NCBI GenBank assembly: GCA_949152475.1
Contig: OX424561.1
Coordinates: 26,096,481-26,160,480 of the forward strand
From: Terebella lapidaria
Lineage: Eukaryota; Annelida; Polychaeta; Terebellida; Terebellidae
Direction: 5' to 3'
DNA length: 64,000 nt
This document shows positions 43,301 to 55,200 of this stretch, piece after piece (the first letter of the stretch is position 1; each line of letters begins with the position of its first letter). A program made the position numbers and the translations under genes. The notes beneath the pieces were generated by a model that did not search any database, was not told the origin of the DNA, and worked only from the letters and a program-made list of their open reading frames with translations.

Positions 43301-44228
43301 CTGGTATCATCAGATATAGCCTAACACATGCCTTTACTTGGCAAATTAAAATACCAGTTAAGAATAAAAAGACTTCGCAATCCAGCACAGAACACCAGCT
43401 TAATTGTCATGTTATAAAATACGTCAAATTACGGTAAATGTAGCCGCGGCATCGCAGACGATTCGCTGTGTTTACTTCATAACGCCAAAAAAGTCCACAC
43501 GCAGATGCCCACATGCATGTATGCATACACGAATTGCTGAACAGAAATTGTGTTCCAAAATACGCGTGATTGTGGTAAAATTTGCTTTGCATTCTGGGAA
43601 CGTCAATTTCCATCGGCTCCGCCATTTTGGGACGTTTTTAGATAATTTGAACATTTACGTAATTTTCTCAAACCTAGCACATCGATTCATGCCTCATATA
43701 TCTGTGCAATAGTCAAAGTTTCCCATCAATTCGAGAGATTTTATGTCAACGACGAAGAAAATCCTCATTTGAAGTAAGTTTACATGCCAAAACGTGCGTC
43801 GATAGGTTGGCATGAAACCTCCATGAAAAAGTCAGCACATAGACATGTAGAGGGTTGGGGGCTTCGCCCCCAACGCTCTAATGTCAAAAACTGTACTTAT
43901 GCAAAAACGGGCCATGAGAACGATACATATTAAACAATACAATAGCCACACTGATCCACTCTTCAAGCGGTGTGGCATTCTGAAAGTAACTGACCTGCAT
44001 CAGCTCCAGATTATGCTTTTTATGTATGACTATATAAATGAAAATCTACCCAAATCTTTCGATAACGTGTTCAGTTTAAATATTAATGTTCAAACTTATT
44101 ATATCACGCGACAGTCCCAGTTATTCAATATACCCAGAACTAAATCTCGTTTTGTGGATAAACTCCCCCCTTTTCACTTCCCCGTAGTATTTAACAGATA
44201 CTCATCAAATCTGAAACTGCCTTGTTAA
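40335..44228 (+). pseudogene. LINE ORF2 pseudogene: endonuclease and reverse transcriptase
   Basis: The endonuclease begins in frame 40335-40715 (SYFHLNCRGLSSNWDKFHNL, FDCIGVSEVF) and shifts near 40690 to the frame of 40667-41602 (GGVGLFIKD, GVVYRPNSF, IMGDMNVDLL, TSATLLDHILTN). A TGA at 41600 stands where the other copy has Trp of RTWQLLRK. A further shift between 41700 and 41849 precedes the polymerase (41849-43000): YRPISLLSSASKIFERIMY, QYGFRAKHSTIHPI, CDLSKAFDTIS, GVPQGSILGPLLFLIYIND, SFADDTTLV. The terminal domain resumes after an insertion at 43881-44228 (QKRAMRTIHIKQYNSHTDPL, YYITRQSQLF). Three lesions plus the insertion make it inactive. Confidence 0.87.
42985..43878. other. Insertion inside the second LINE
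   Basis: Interrupts the polymerase C-terminus after GNASPAVLQ and ends just before SKTVLMQKRAMR. It contains a C homopolymer (about 43071-43085), a GAAAGAAAG stretch, and at its right edge the perfect hairpin GTTGGGGGCTTCGCCCCCAAC split as arms GTTGGGGGC and GCCCCCAAC (43854-43874). I recognise no family in it and could not define a target duplication. Confidence 0.6.
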
Positions 44229-44265
44229 AAAAATGCAGTCAAGCACACCGTCAAATCCACTTATA

Positions 44266-44350
44266 CACCTGGGATTGTCACAGTTCACAGCAGATTGATA
44301 TGCATTCAGAATGCATATCAATCTGCTGTGAACTGTGACAATCCCAGGTG
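44266..44350. repeat. Perfect palindrome, 42-bp arms, 1-bp centre
   Basis: 44266-44307 (CACCTGGGATTG... to ...TGCATTC) is the exact reverse complement of 44309-44350. It lies about 40 bp beyond the LINE ORF2 stop. It could form a cruciform in DNA or a very stable RNA hairpin. A young fold-back MITE or an assembly fold-back artefact are alternatives. Confidence 0.9.
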
Positions 44351-44520
44351 CTCTGACTGTCGCTAAAACTTATCATCTACATCTCCTTTGAATTCGTCTT
44401 TCGAGTTGATGTTATTTGTATATAGTGCATGATTCCATTGTCTCGAGCAGGTATCTATTTGTAATAAATACCTCCCACAGAGGTATCTATTTCCAATAAA
44501 TACCTGTCCCAGGTATTGAA

Positions 44521-45872
44521 TGAAAATAAATCAATACTGGTGGACACAATAAACACACCGGAATTGTATTTTTTATTGCCAAGCATATACATGTATCAGA
44601 CTTATATTACTCGATGTACATAAACAGCTGATCGCTATGGTGTGTGAGTTTAATCCATGGGTCATAACAGACTAACAGTTGTTAATTTTTGGACATTTGG
44701 TTCATGAAATCATCCGCCTTCTGCAGAAATCCAGTGAAAAAAACGTATATATCCACAATATCCTTGGAATTCCGGAGGTTTTGATAGTAATCCTGCGATA
44801 TTCCACATCCGCAAATGTACCGGAATCCTAGAGAAGCCTCCAGAGATCACGCATAACATAATTTTCCTGCAAACATGAATGAAAAATACAAGCATGAATG
44901 TTTGATTTTTCCTCTTCAAATCTAGTTTATAGCTATTCAGCATAGGTATTATGGGAACAATTTGAACAGAACTTTCACTCCGCCATATAAATTAAATGCA
45001 CGAATAGCACACAAAAAAACTTTTACTTACCAGTCGGACGTTGAAGTCATGGAAGTCATGGATCAAACTTTATAATCGCCGTTGTGGTTTACGAGGAATT
45101 CTGTAAATACATGTGTACAAATCGTTTTTTATTTTCTTATAAGGATTGAAAGAACGAAGGATAAAGATATTTGTTCGGGCATAAATTATGATTCAATTCT
45201 TTGTACACGGGTACAACCCGTTGGATAATGCAGAAGGAGAAAATGGTAATTTTGTTTCGAACTCAAAGAAAAAAGTGATATACTCACCGGTTTACAAATC
45301 TGGTATGTTGTTCATGTACTGCATCTGGTTAGACAAAATATTTTGAGTCATTCCCAGGAATAAGATTTTGCAACTGTATCCAACAAACAAGCGCGTCAGA
45401 ACACGCGTTTATATCCGCATGCATCGTATCCATGTGTTGCATTTTTCATCACGAAAAGTTGATGTCACGTAGCTTGCTGTTTCAAAAGGTTGAGCAATAC
45501 TCACAAATGCGTTACTAGGGGGAGAAAACAGCTCAAAGGCACAATGCGAGTCCACCAGAAACACACTCAATTGGAACCATGCATACTGTAGCCATGACAA
45601 CGGAATGCGGGCTAGGGTTGAAGGTACAAATCTATGAGCTGAGTCATGTGGTGAAGCAGTTTCTGTAGCGATTAATAGATCCAAAGCTTTCCTGACGGAT
45701 ACACTTGATTGGGCAAGTACTGTGCGTTGCATTTGCAGTTTTGTTCTTTTGATATATAGTGAATTTCGTAAAGTGTATGGGGGGGGGGGGGATGGTAGTG
45801 GCTTGAACCAGAAATGTGTGCGCGTGTGTGTGTGTGTGTGTGGGGGGGGGGGGGGGGTGCATGCACTATGTC
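44521..45872. other. Unassigned sequence with simple repeats
   Basis: No supported gene. Contains G homopolymers at about 45780-45790 and 45842-45857 flanking a TGTGTG run. Confidence 0.4.
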
Positions 45873-45969
45873 GGATAATGCCTACGGCTTCGTATTCCTC
45901 ACGAATAGAAACCTCGGCCTTCGGCCTCGGTCTCTATTCGTGAGAAATACTCAGCCCAGGGCATTATCC
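45873..45969. repeat. Fold-back hairpin bounded by GGATAATGC/GCATTATCC
   Basis: Inner arms CTCACGAATAGAAACCTCGGC and GGCCTCGGTCTCTATTCGTGAG-like sequence pair around a CTTCGG loop. The outermost 9-10 bases form matching inverted ends. Neighbour 46041-46140 has the same ends but a different stem. Confidence 0.8.
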
Positions 45970-46040
45970 TATACTTAATATCGTTCGTTTTCTCGAAACA
46001 AATACCCCCCCCCCCCCCCCCAGCCTCCGCTCTATATATA

Positions 46041-46140
46041 GGATAATGCACAAGGACGAGGGTCTCTCGCCAATAGTGGCCGAGTGCCCGAAGGGCACGA
46101 GGCCACTATTAGCGAGAGACCCACGTCCGCGTGCATTATC
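46041..46140. repeat. Fold-back hairpin, same ends as 45873-45969
   Basis: GGATAATGCAC and GTGCATTATC bound arms GGGTCTCTCGCCAATAGTGG and GCCACTATTAGCGAGAGACC-type sequence with a GCCCGAAGGGC loop. A C homopolymer (about 46006-46021) lies between the two hairpins. Confidence 0.8.
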
Positions 46141-47022
46141 TGACTTAGTGCAGGGGTCCCTATTTGCAGAAATAGTAACCTGCTGGTAACTATGTTCAAT
46201 AGTAACCTTTCAACAACAAAGGAAACGGCCTCAACCATGCACTAACCTCAACGATGCCTACCATTATGAAACAAGCGTACCCGAACATGCGGATTATATT
46301 GTTGCATATGACAATAGCGCACTGACAACGCCAGGTTTAATTTTGACTGAATATCGATACTGACTGATATTGACTGAACAGATATCACGGTAAGTGTAAT
46401 TTTCCTACAACAATATGGCAGAATTTAGCCACAAAACTATAATTTCCCATATGCTCATAATGAAATCCTAAGGTCTACATATTAAGGTCTAAGGTACATA
46501 TTATGTAATCATGACAAAACACTCAATGGAGATTAACCACTCAAGGTCATGTGAGGTAAGGTTTGAGGGCACCAAACGATGCACTGAATATGACTTTCTA
46601 TATGTTCATAATATAAACATAAGCTCCATCTTCATGCTTCATGTGTCAGCATCATGCACAGTGTCCAACGACGAAGTGATACATCACAAAGGTACATAAG
46701 GAGAATTTTGTACATGATTTTGAAGAAAATTGTCTGAATAGATTTTGATAAAATGGCTGCCAAAGACAAAAATCATTGTGTCCTTCGACAAAAATGTCGT
46801 TTTGACCTTCCAAGGTCATTGAAGGTCAACTTCAAGGTCACCACTGAAACCGCAGTATATGATTTCCCGTTTGAATGTGCCAGAGTGTAGATCTGATCTA
46901 TCTTGAAGTGTTCTAGGAACTTCGCATACAGCTCCCAGTATGAAGGAAAACTTTAAGCGGACGATTTTTTTCCAAAAAGAATTCAATGGCGAAAATTTTA
47001 TGACCCATTTTATAGGTATTTT
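46141..47022. other. Unassigned sequence with AAGGTCA words
   Basis: From about 46500 to 46960 the text resembles worn parts of the hairpin-ended family (for example GACCTTCCAAGGTCATTG and AAATGGCTGCCAAAG) without defined ends. No gene. Confidence 0.4.
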
Positions 47023-48839
47023 AGGTTACCGGACCTATGGTCCGATAACCTATTGCCGTCACGTTGCGTCCGTCGTCCGTCCGTCGTCCGTCGTCCGTCG
47101 TCCGGCGTCCGTCGTCCGTCGTCCGTTGTCCGTCCACAGCTGTATCTTTAAAGTTTACAGGCGGATTTTTCTGAAATTTTGCACAAAAATGCCTAAAAAT
47201 ATTTCAAGAGGGGTTTTTTTTTAGTTTTTTTATTTTCGCATTTTTCTCAAAATGGCGGCCATTTTTGACGAAAAATGGCCAATTTTGGACTTTGGCGGCC
47301 ATTTTCTCAAAAACTGTCTGATCAGTTTTGAGATTTTTGTTTCAAAAGATTCCCCTTATGTACCTTTATGGTGTGTATAAGTTTTGTTGCCCTTGAATCG
47401 CCGGTCTCCGTGTGGCGGCCATTTTGAATTTTTGACGGGTCGGCGAAAAAATTTTTTTTGCCCCAAATCGCGTTACTATCCATTTCGGGCCATTTCTAGG
47501 CAAAAAAAAAATTTTTCACCCTTTGAAAAAAATTTTGGACTTTTTTCCTTCATAATGGGAGCTGCCCGGACTGTACTCATAGAACGCTTAAAGATAGAGC
47601 TTAGATATTGGCACTTTCAAATGGGAAGTCATATATGGCGACTTGTGTGGTGACCTTGAATTTGACCTTGGATGACCTTGAAAGGTCAAAATAGCCATTT
47701 TTGGGTCGAAAAATGCCCAAATTTGCAGCTTTTCTGTCTTTTCTCGAAAACTGTCTGATCAGTTTTGAGATTTTCGTTTCAGAAGATTCCCCTTATGTAC
47801 CTTTATGATGTGTATAAGTTTTGTTGCCCTTGAATCGCCGGTCTCCGTGTGGCGGCCATTTTGAATTTTTGACGGGTCGGCGAAAAAATTTTTTTTTGCC
47901 CCAAACTGCGTTACTATCCATTTTGGGCCATTTCTAGGCAAAAAAATTTTTTTCACCCTTTGTAAAAAATTTGGGACTGAAAATTTTCGGCACTTTTTTC
48001 CTTCATAATGAGAGCTGCCTAGACTGTACTCATAGAATGCTTGAAGATAGAGCTTAGAAATTAGCACTTTCAAATGGGAAGTCATATATGAAGACTTGTG
48101 TGGTGACCTTGAATTTGACCTTGGATGACCTTGAAATGTCAAAACAGCCATTTTTGAGTCGAAAAATGCGCAAATTTGCACCTTGTTTGTCTTTGATCGA
48201 TAACTGTCTGATCACTTTTGAGATTTTTATTTCAAAACATAGTAATTGGGGTTTTTGACATGATGTGTATAAATATGTATATAGTGTATAAAGTGCCTTG
48301 AATTGCTCAAAAGGCTAGAAATTTAGGCTGAATAGGCCCCAAATTTAATTTTTGGTCGTTTTCCTTCAAATTTATCTGATCAGTTTTGAGATTTTTGTTA
48401 TAAAACATGCTAATTGGGGTCCCTTACATTGTGTATAAAGATGGAGTGCTTTGAATTGCTTAAAAGGCCCCTTGAGTGTGTAAATTGGCCTCTACAGCCA
48501 AAAAATGTTTGTAGGTATAGCTGGAATTGGAAGTCATATACATGTATACCACATATATATGTGGCTTTTTTGGGTGACGTTGAACTTGACGTCAGATGAC
48601 ATTGAGTGCTATATCTCAGTGTCACGTCCAACAAGAAATGTGTAAATTTCGTTTATAGACAAAAGACTTGTAGATAGACCTTGTATTTGTATTTTGAACA
48701 TACATGAATACAAGGTTATATGCTGCACACTTAATGATGACATTGAAGTTCACGAAGATGATTGGTTTATCTTAACGTCATATCTCACCTGTCCTGTTTC
48801 AACTAAAGTTGTCCGGTAACCTATCTTAGCCCTTGGGCT
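47023..48839 (-). mobile_element. Hairpin-ended element, inverted copy (H4)
   Basis: Begins AGGTTACCGGACCTATGGTCC, followed by a GTCCGTC microsatellite, and ends TAGCCCTTGGGCT. The core differs from H1-H3: a direct repeat of about 440 bp (CTGTCTGATCAGTTTTGAG near 47317 and 47750, with later partial copies) replaces the 134-bp array. T-rich flanks lie on both sides. Frames such as 47384-47653 and 48181-47759 are chance. Confidence 0.72.
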
Positions 48840-49415
48840 AATTTTTTGGTTGACATTACACATAATTCAACATTGTAAGGGAAAATTTCATGGAAAATTT
48901 CTGTTTTCAAACGCATAATGTCATATTGATGATTATGCGAAAGTCTTGTAACAATCACAGGAATTTCACATTTTATCCCCTCTGAGGATATCCCCTCTTT
49001 ATCCCATCTCCCCTCTTTATCCCCTCTCACTGGAACTTGTCCTTAAGTGTCTAAACATGAACATGTATCAAGAGATATGTCTCGCCAAGAAGAAAAAAGC
49101 CTCGACCGGATGGCATTTTGGAAAAGAGTCAGAATATGCCAAATTCCATGCTTTGACCACAAAATGACCACAAAATGGTACTTCTCCGCCAGGCTACTTC
49201 GTGCCTTCGAGCCGACAGTCCAGACTGTGAAAAGGTGCCAGCTCGTAGTTCCCATCCAAAATCAATTAACGGGATCGATTTCTTGGTGATTTTTCTTGGT
49301 GATTTCCTTACCAAGATTGAACTTGTAGAGACACGCGGCTGAAATACATATTAGCAGAGCTGCTTGTTGCTTGTTGGAGGAAGACAGCTCAATTTTTCTG
49401 TGAATGAGTGCCCCG
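48840..49415. other. Unassigned sequence
   Basis: Contains a short CCCCTCTTTATC repeat at 48978-49026 and no supported ORF. Confidence 0.35.
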
Positions 49416-49419
49416 TCAT

Positions 49420-49870
49420 CTGCTCCAGAAGGCAACAGCAACCACTGCTCCAGAAGCTCCAGAAGGCATGAAGGCAGTAGCTCCAGAAGGCAACAGCAAC
49501 CACTGCTCCAGAAGCAATAGCTCCAGAAGGCATGAAGGCAGTAGCTCCAGAAGGCAACAGCAACCACTGCTCCAGAAGCAGTAGCTCCAGAAGGCATGAA
49601 GGCAGTAGCTCCAGAAGGCAACAGCAACCACTGCTCCAGAAGCAGTAGCTCCAGAAGGCATGAAGGCAGTAGCTCCAGAAGGCAACACCAACCACTGCTC
49701 CAGAAGCAGTAGCTCCAGAAGGCATGAAGGCAGTAGCTCCAGAAGGCAACAGCAACCACTGCTCCAGAAGCAGTAGCACCAGAAGGCATGAAGGCAGTAG
49801 CTCCAGAAGGCATGAAGGCAGTAGCTCCAGAAGGCAACAGCAACCACTGCTCCAGAAGCAGTAGCGTTCC
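49420..49870. repeat. 64-bp minisatellite (about 7 units)
   Basis: CACTGCTCCAGAAG recurs at 49501, 49565, 49629, 49693 and 49757, exactly 64 bp apart, then after 88 bp because one 24-bp subunit (CTCCAGAAGGCATGAAGGCA) is doubled. Long minus-strand frames in all three phases read the same Leu/Cys-rich words and are artefacts. Confidence 0.9.
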
Positions 49871-51173
49871 TAATCGAACGCATCACCGTCTTTCCAGTCT
49901 AAGCAATTCAGGCTTATGAAGATGGCACACATACAGAAAAGGAACACTTTTGTACATGTTGCGTCACATCCGGTGGGTATATATGGCAGTCATCTTGAAT
50001 TTTGCCCAGTGGGATCGACGTGGACTATTCTATGGGATTCTACAAGATCTCGCGAGTCACTGTGCAGAAATTCAGCTTCGACACCCAAATGTCCACCTAG
50101 TCTAATGTTTACAATAATTCTTTGTTTCAATTGTTCAACTGAGAAATTGCAGTACATGAAGTATTTTCATAAGTATAACAGTAACTGTTATTGTTTTTAT
50201 TTGGACTGCTGATGCCACAATCCGAACATAATTGCTTATTGCACAATGGGGGATCCAGGGGGTAACTAATTCTGGAATTCGAGAAGAGTCGAAGAAAGAA
50301 GGTAAAACTTGGGGGAAATGGAGGACATAAATGAGAGGAGAGGTAAAGATTCAAATGAAAGTGGGAAGAGAAAATTGGACCACGAGCAAAGGGTCATTCA
50401 GTGAACTGATCTAAACAAAATGAATGGAAATGGGACTGGTGCCACATGATCAATCAATCAATCAATCAATCAATCATGTTGCAGGAATGCATACGACAGA
50501 TGTGCTGGTTTTATCAGAACAACACAATAATTTCAGCTAACTTGCCCTATGGACATACACGTATCTGAATGCCTGATCACATCGAACTTTTTCGCAGCTA
50601 CTTGGTTCAGCATCCGGTGGAATGCGATTTAAACAATGTTTCGCTATTTGGTAATATATGTAGCAGTAAATACTGGTGTGAAGTTTTGTCTACATCTAAT
50701 TGTGAGAATCAGCCACTGACCGAGAAAGCTTTGAAACAAGTTTTTTTTTCACAATTTGCACTTGTGCTACTATTTTGATCAAGTGAATAAATATACATGT
50801 ATTAGGCTGTCCCACTCACATAATTTGAACATACCCTCAGTGTCCCACATGGTTGGTCGACTTTGCGCTTGAAAAAAAGAACTGACACGTGTAAAATGGC
50901 GAAAGAAGCATCACCATATAGGCGATCAGAATTTGCTGTTCAAAGTTTAGTGTAATGTTAAAATTGTTTTGAATTTGAAAAAAAAAGAAATAAAATATAG
51001 TATAAATTTCAACACTAATCCATCAGATGAAAAAATATTCAAAAAGTGTTATATATGTGGGGTTCATATGATAAGGCAAAATGAAAATAAAAACAAACAA
51101 ATAAATATTGAAAATTGTTTTTATCCAAGCTCCGCTCATGTATCGACGTCAATACCCGCATATACCGGTTGAT
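49871..51173. other. Unassigned sequence with an ATCA microsatellite
   Basis: No gene supported. About seven ATCA units at 50450-50476. Confidence 0.4.
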
Positions 51174-51179
51174 AGGCCG

Positions 51180-52062
51180 TATGCCGTGCCGACAGTTTCA
51201 AAACTTTCGGAGCGCGCAGTGACACTCCCACTGCGCGCTCCGAGAGTCTCAGAGCGCGCAGTGAAATCTCGGAGCGTGCTGGGACATTTGGGAGCGCGCG
51301 GTGAGAACTGTCAGAGTGTGCTGGTGAATCTGGGAGCGCGCAGTGAAATCTCAGAGCGTGCTGGGACATCTGGGAGCGCGCAGTGAAATCTCGGAGCGTG
51401 CTGGGACATTTGGGAGCGCGCAGTGAGAACTGTCAGAGTGTGCTGGTGAATCTGGGAGCGCGCAGTGAAATCTCGGAGCGTGCTGGGACATTTGGGAGCG
51501 CGCAGTGAGAACTGTCAGAGTGTGCTGGTGAATCTGGGAGCGCGCAGTGAAATCTCAGAGCGTGTTGGTAAGTCTGGGAGCGCGCAGCGAGATGTGAGAG
51601 CGTGTGGAATTATCTGGGAGCGCGCAGTGAGAACTGCTCGATCACTGCACGCTCCCAGAAAACCTAACACGCTTTCACATCTCACTGCGCGCTCCAAGAT
51701 TTACCAGCACGGTCTGAGAGTTCTCACTGCGCGCTCCCAAATGTCCCAGCACGCTCCGAGATCTCACTGCGCGCTCTGAGACTCTCGGAGCGCGCAGTGG
51801 GAGTGTTTCCAGTTCTCACTGCGTGCTCCCAGACTTAGCAAGACGCTCTGAGATTTCACTGCGCGCTCCCAAATGTCCCAGCACGCTCTGAGATTTCACT
51901 GCGCGCTCCCAGATTCACCAGCACACTCTGACAGTTCTCACTGCGCGCTCCCAAATGTCCCAGCACGCTCCGAGATTTCACTGCGCGCTCTGAGACTCTC
52001 GGAGCGCGCAGTGGGAGTGTCACTGCGCGCTCCGAAAGTTTTGAAACTGTCGGCACGGCATA
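51180..52062. mobile_element. Fold-back element built of GGAGCGCGCAGTG repeats
   Basis: An 883-bp inverted structure. The outer ends TATGCCGTGCCGACAG and CTGTCGGCACGGCATA are exact inverted repeats, and the similarity of the two arms continues inward for more than 150 bp. AGGCCG stands on both sides (51174-51179 and 52063-52068), a 6-bp target duplication. The interior is made of some twenty copies of GGAGCGCGCAGTG or its complement joined by spacers such as AAATCTCGGAGCGTGCTGGG, direct in the left arm and inverted in the right. No protein is encoded; the open frames are repeat artefacts. It lies 237 bp before the XDH-like start codon. Confidence 0.85.
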
Positions 52063-52298
52063 AGGCCGAGGCCTATACGTATACATATAGCTATATATAT
52101 CATGTGTACCTGTCAGTTGTTTTTTGCCGAATGTGCTCTATAACTGAACAGAAAAGTGGGGAAAATAGTTATTATGAAATAGTTTAAATACTATCGTTTC
52201 AGTAAATGATTTAGATAATTCTGTTATGTCGATGTAGAAGACTCAATTTGGTCTTGATCACAAATAGGAGACAACCCTCAGTCTAAGTGAACGGAGAC

Positions 52299-55200
52299 AT
52301 GTCGGGAGATGAGTTGGTGTTCTTTGTCAATGGCAGGAAGGTAAGTGTACTCGGATTGTATTGCGTTAATTGTTATCACATACAAAAACAAATGGATCTT
52401 ATATTTTAGGCCACACCAAATTGTAATGTTGGTCGATGGATTTTTTTACCAAAATCTCTGTACGGAGGCGATATTATTATTTTTTCTAAATGTGAATTTT
52501 CCATCAATGGATTTTATGACAAAAATTTCATGAGGAGGTTTTTTTTGTTAAATACATTTTTCAACATGAAAGCATGCGGAGATACATTTTCAATAGAGAT
52601 TTTTGAAAAAAAAAAATTTTTCAACATGATAACATGCGGAGATACATTTTCAATAGTTTTCCTATAATATATACTACACTTATGTATCACAGATTTGTCA
52701 CCTGCAAATACTGCTACACAAAGAATCACATCAAAGCAACCATTAAAATCTTAGTTGATTTATTGTAAAAAAAACATGTATATCATTGAAACTACATCTA
52801 AGAGCAGCTGTTGGATTTCTACGGAAGCCCGTAGAGGCCAGATAATGAAAGGTGTGAAAATATATTTATCTGGCGGCCGCCACTTAATAATCTGGCGGCC
52901 GCCACATAATTATCTGGCGGCCGCCACTTAATTATCTGGCGGCCGCCACTTACTGTAAAACGACTAATATTGGCGGGCGATTTATTTGGCGGATTTGGCG
53001 GTAGGAGAAAAACCGCCAAATTAAATCGTCCGCCAAATTAAGTAGACACATGTTGAGAAATATATGTGGTTTTGAAACCGTCAAATTAAATCTCCGCCAA
53101 ATTACGTGGGGCACACGCCCTAGTACCCAAATAAAAGTCGTGACATGCTGTATTAATGACAATACTGTTTTTAATGAGACCATGTTATACGGGGTATTGT
53201 ATTATAGGGGGGGGGGGGGGGGGGTGTTGATATGCAACTCGTAGCGAGTTGATAAACAAAATAAGGGGGTACACTTAAGTTTTGCGGTATTCAAATCATA
53301 TATATATAAACCTCTGTGGCGATTTTGCTCTAAGCACACGGCAGGTGATTGTAAACATACATGTCATTTATGTGGCCTTTTCGTTCTTGGCCTTGTTTTG
53401 ACACGCTCCGTTCGAGCGTGCGTTGCCACGGCAACGCATTGTAATTTACGCTCCAGTAAACTATAACAATGGTTTGATTATACCTCGCGTGCGTCCTACA
53501 GCTTGTGGTGTATTATATATACACTGGAAGCTACTCGATCGAGGAGATTGTCCGAGAGAGAGTAACTGGGACGCACACGAGGCTCGCCATGAGCTTTGTG
53601 TTCCCTAGTTGCGAGTAGTGGGCTCCTAGAGCCCTGGGGACGATTTCCATGGGGAGGCCCGGGCTGGGAGAGACAATTTGCTGACTCGGGGGCGCAAGCC
53701 CTGTGGATCGCCAGTTCTCTCCCTTCCCGGGACGTGTGACATAGGCTCTGGCCAGCATGTCGGACTGTACGGGGTTCCGTCCCCGAGGCAGACCGCGGCT
53801 CGCCAGGCCCCTCCAGTTAACACCGTGGTTATGAACCAGTTTCTGAACGGTGTCCGTAGGCCTGGGAGTGTCGGGTGGGCTGTTACCTGGTTACCGTTAA
53901 TGCTAGAGTGGTTACCGTGTCCGCAGTGACCTCCGGTGAGCGGCGCCGCCGCAAGGATCCGGAATAGCAGATGCGCGTCCGCAAGGACTCGTGGTGAGAG
54001 GACTATCCTCGAGGATCCCGAAGAGCGGACGATAGTCAATAACTTTACACCTCTTTGGTGGTATTTTATTCAGCAGATATCTGACAAGTTTTTAGCCACA
54101 AATAAATGCACTGCATGCATAATACTGGGTACAATGGCTCCGAGTAAACGTCTAAAACAAACTATCAATTTGGTCATTTTTTGCAGATTTTCGATACAAA
54201 GATCAATTAGGTGGCCAGAAAACATGCGTTTTTCTTAGAATGCATTGCAGTGAGGTATTCTGCTCATTGGGACACCTCATGCATACATAGATCTGTGCTC
54301 AGTATTGACGGATTTATATCTATTTTTATTGTATTCCAGAAATTGCGTATCCAACCGGACATCAACGCACATCATTAAGGCCACATGGTATTAACCGCTT
54401 AGCCAATCAGCGAGCGTTTCACACTCAGGCAATTTCAAGGGAAACTTGTGAAACATCACCTCATGTATATTTTTTTATGCCAGATTTATGAACAGGCGTA
54501 TATATGTTCATCTGAAAGAATACGCTGCTGGGAAATAATGTCCTGGTTTTCAAGGAAGTATCTTCTTATTGTCCTTCACAGGAGCTGAGGAAGCAAAGGG
54601 GTTCTACCTGAGGTATTTTCAGAGCCATCCATGGGAATCTGAATTAATTTGGGAATATTTAGATATCCTCGAATTTGGCATTTTCCACAGAAAAGACTTT
54701 CTGAAGCTTAACGAAGATTTTTTGCTGTATGTGAATCAGAAGGTTCTCCTCTTTCTGTCGGTATATCATATTTGGAAGTGTTACAAATATTGGCGAAGAT
54801 GTGAACAATGCAATGACAAACACACACTTCTCGAAAACACAAACAAAAGGCAACTCTAGATGACCAGAGGTAGTAACAAAACGCAACTCAAGGTGGCCTA
54901 GGGTTAACATACAGTTGAATGGCCAATTTATTTAATACTATGTAGCCTTAATGATGTCATAAAACCCCGCACACAACCAGAACATGACAACCCTCCTAAT
55001 ATGGTCCAAATAGGTCCATACAGAGAAAATATTAGGGTTGTTGCTTCAAACAAGCCGAGTAGAGGTGTTATCGCCCAATGACCTTCATACTATAAGCACA
55101 TATGGGTTACATTGGGATAAGGTACCCTTTACAGTGAAGATATATGCATAGAATGTGTCAACTATTCAAGTATGACTTAGAAATTACTGAAAAACAAAAT

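Larger units (their letters stand above)
40260..44520 (+). mobile_element. LINE, second copy, decayed and interrupted
   Basis: Same lineage as the LINE at 24640-28126, with clear residue-level similarity throughout. The 5' part extends further and includes about 45 residues before the endonuclease. An unrelated insertion of about 900 bp at roughly 42985-43878 splits the last part of ORF2. A perfect 85-bp palindrome lies in the 3' region. The 3' boundary is my estimate. Confidence 0.82.

Noticed and set aside
49262-49886. Long Cys/Leu-rich minus-strand ORFs
   Set aside because: The 64-bp minisatellite reads through in three phases with the same words, so openness is a property of the repeat.
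51108-52187. ORFs with SERAV/SARSE repeats at 51-52 kb
   Set aside because: They mirror each other on both strands across the fold-back element and begin and end with it.
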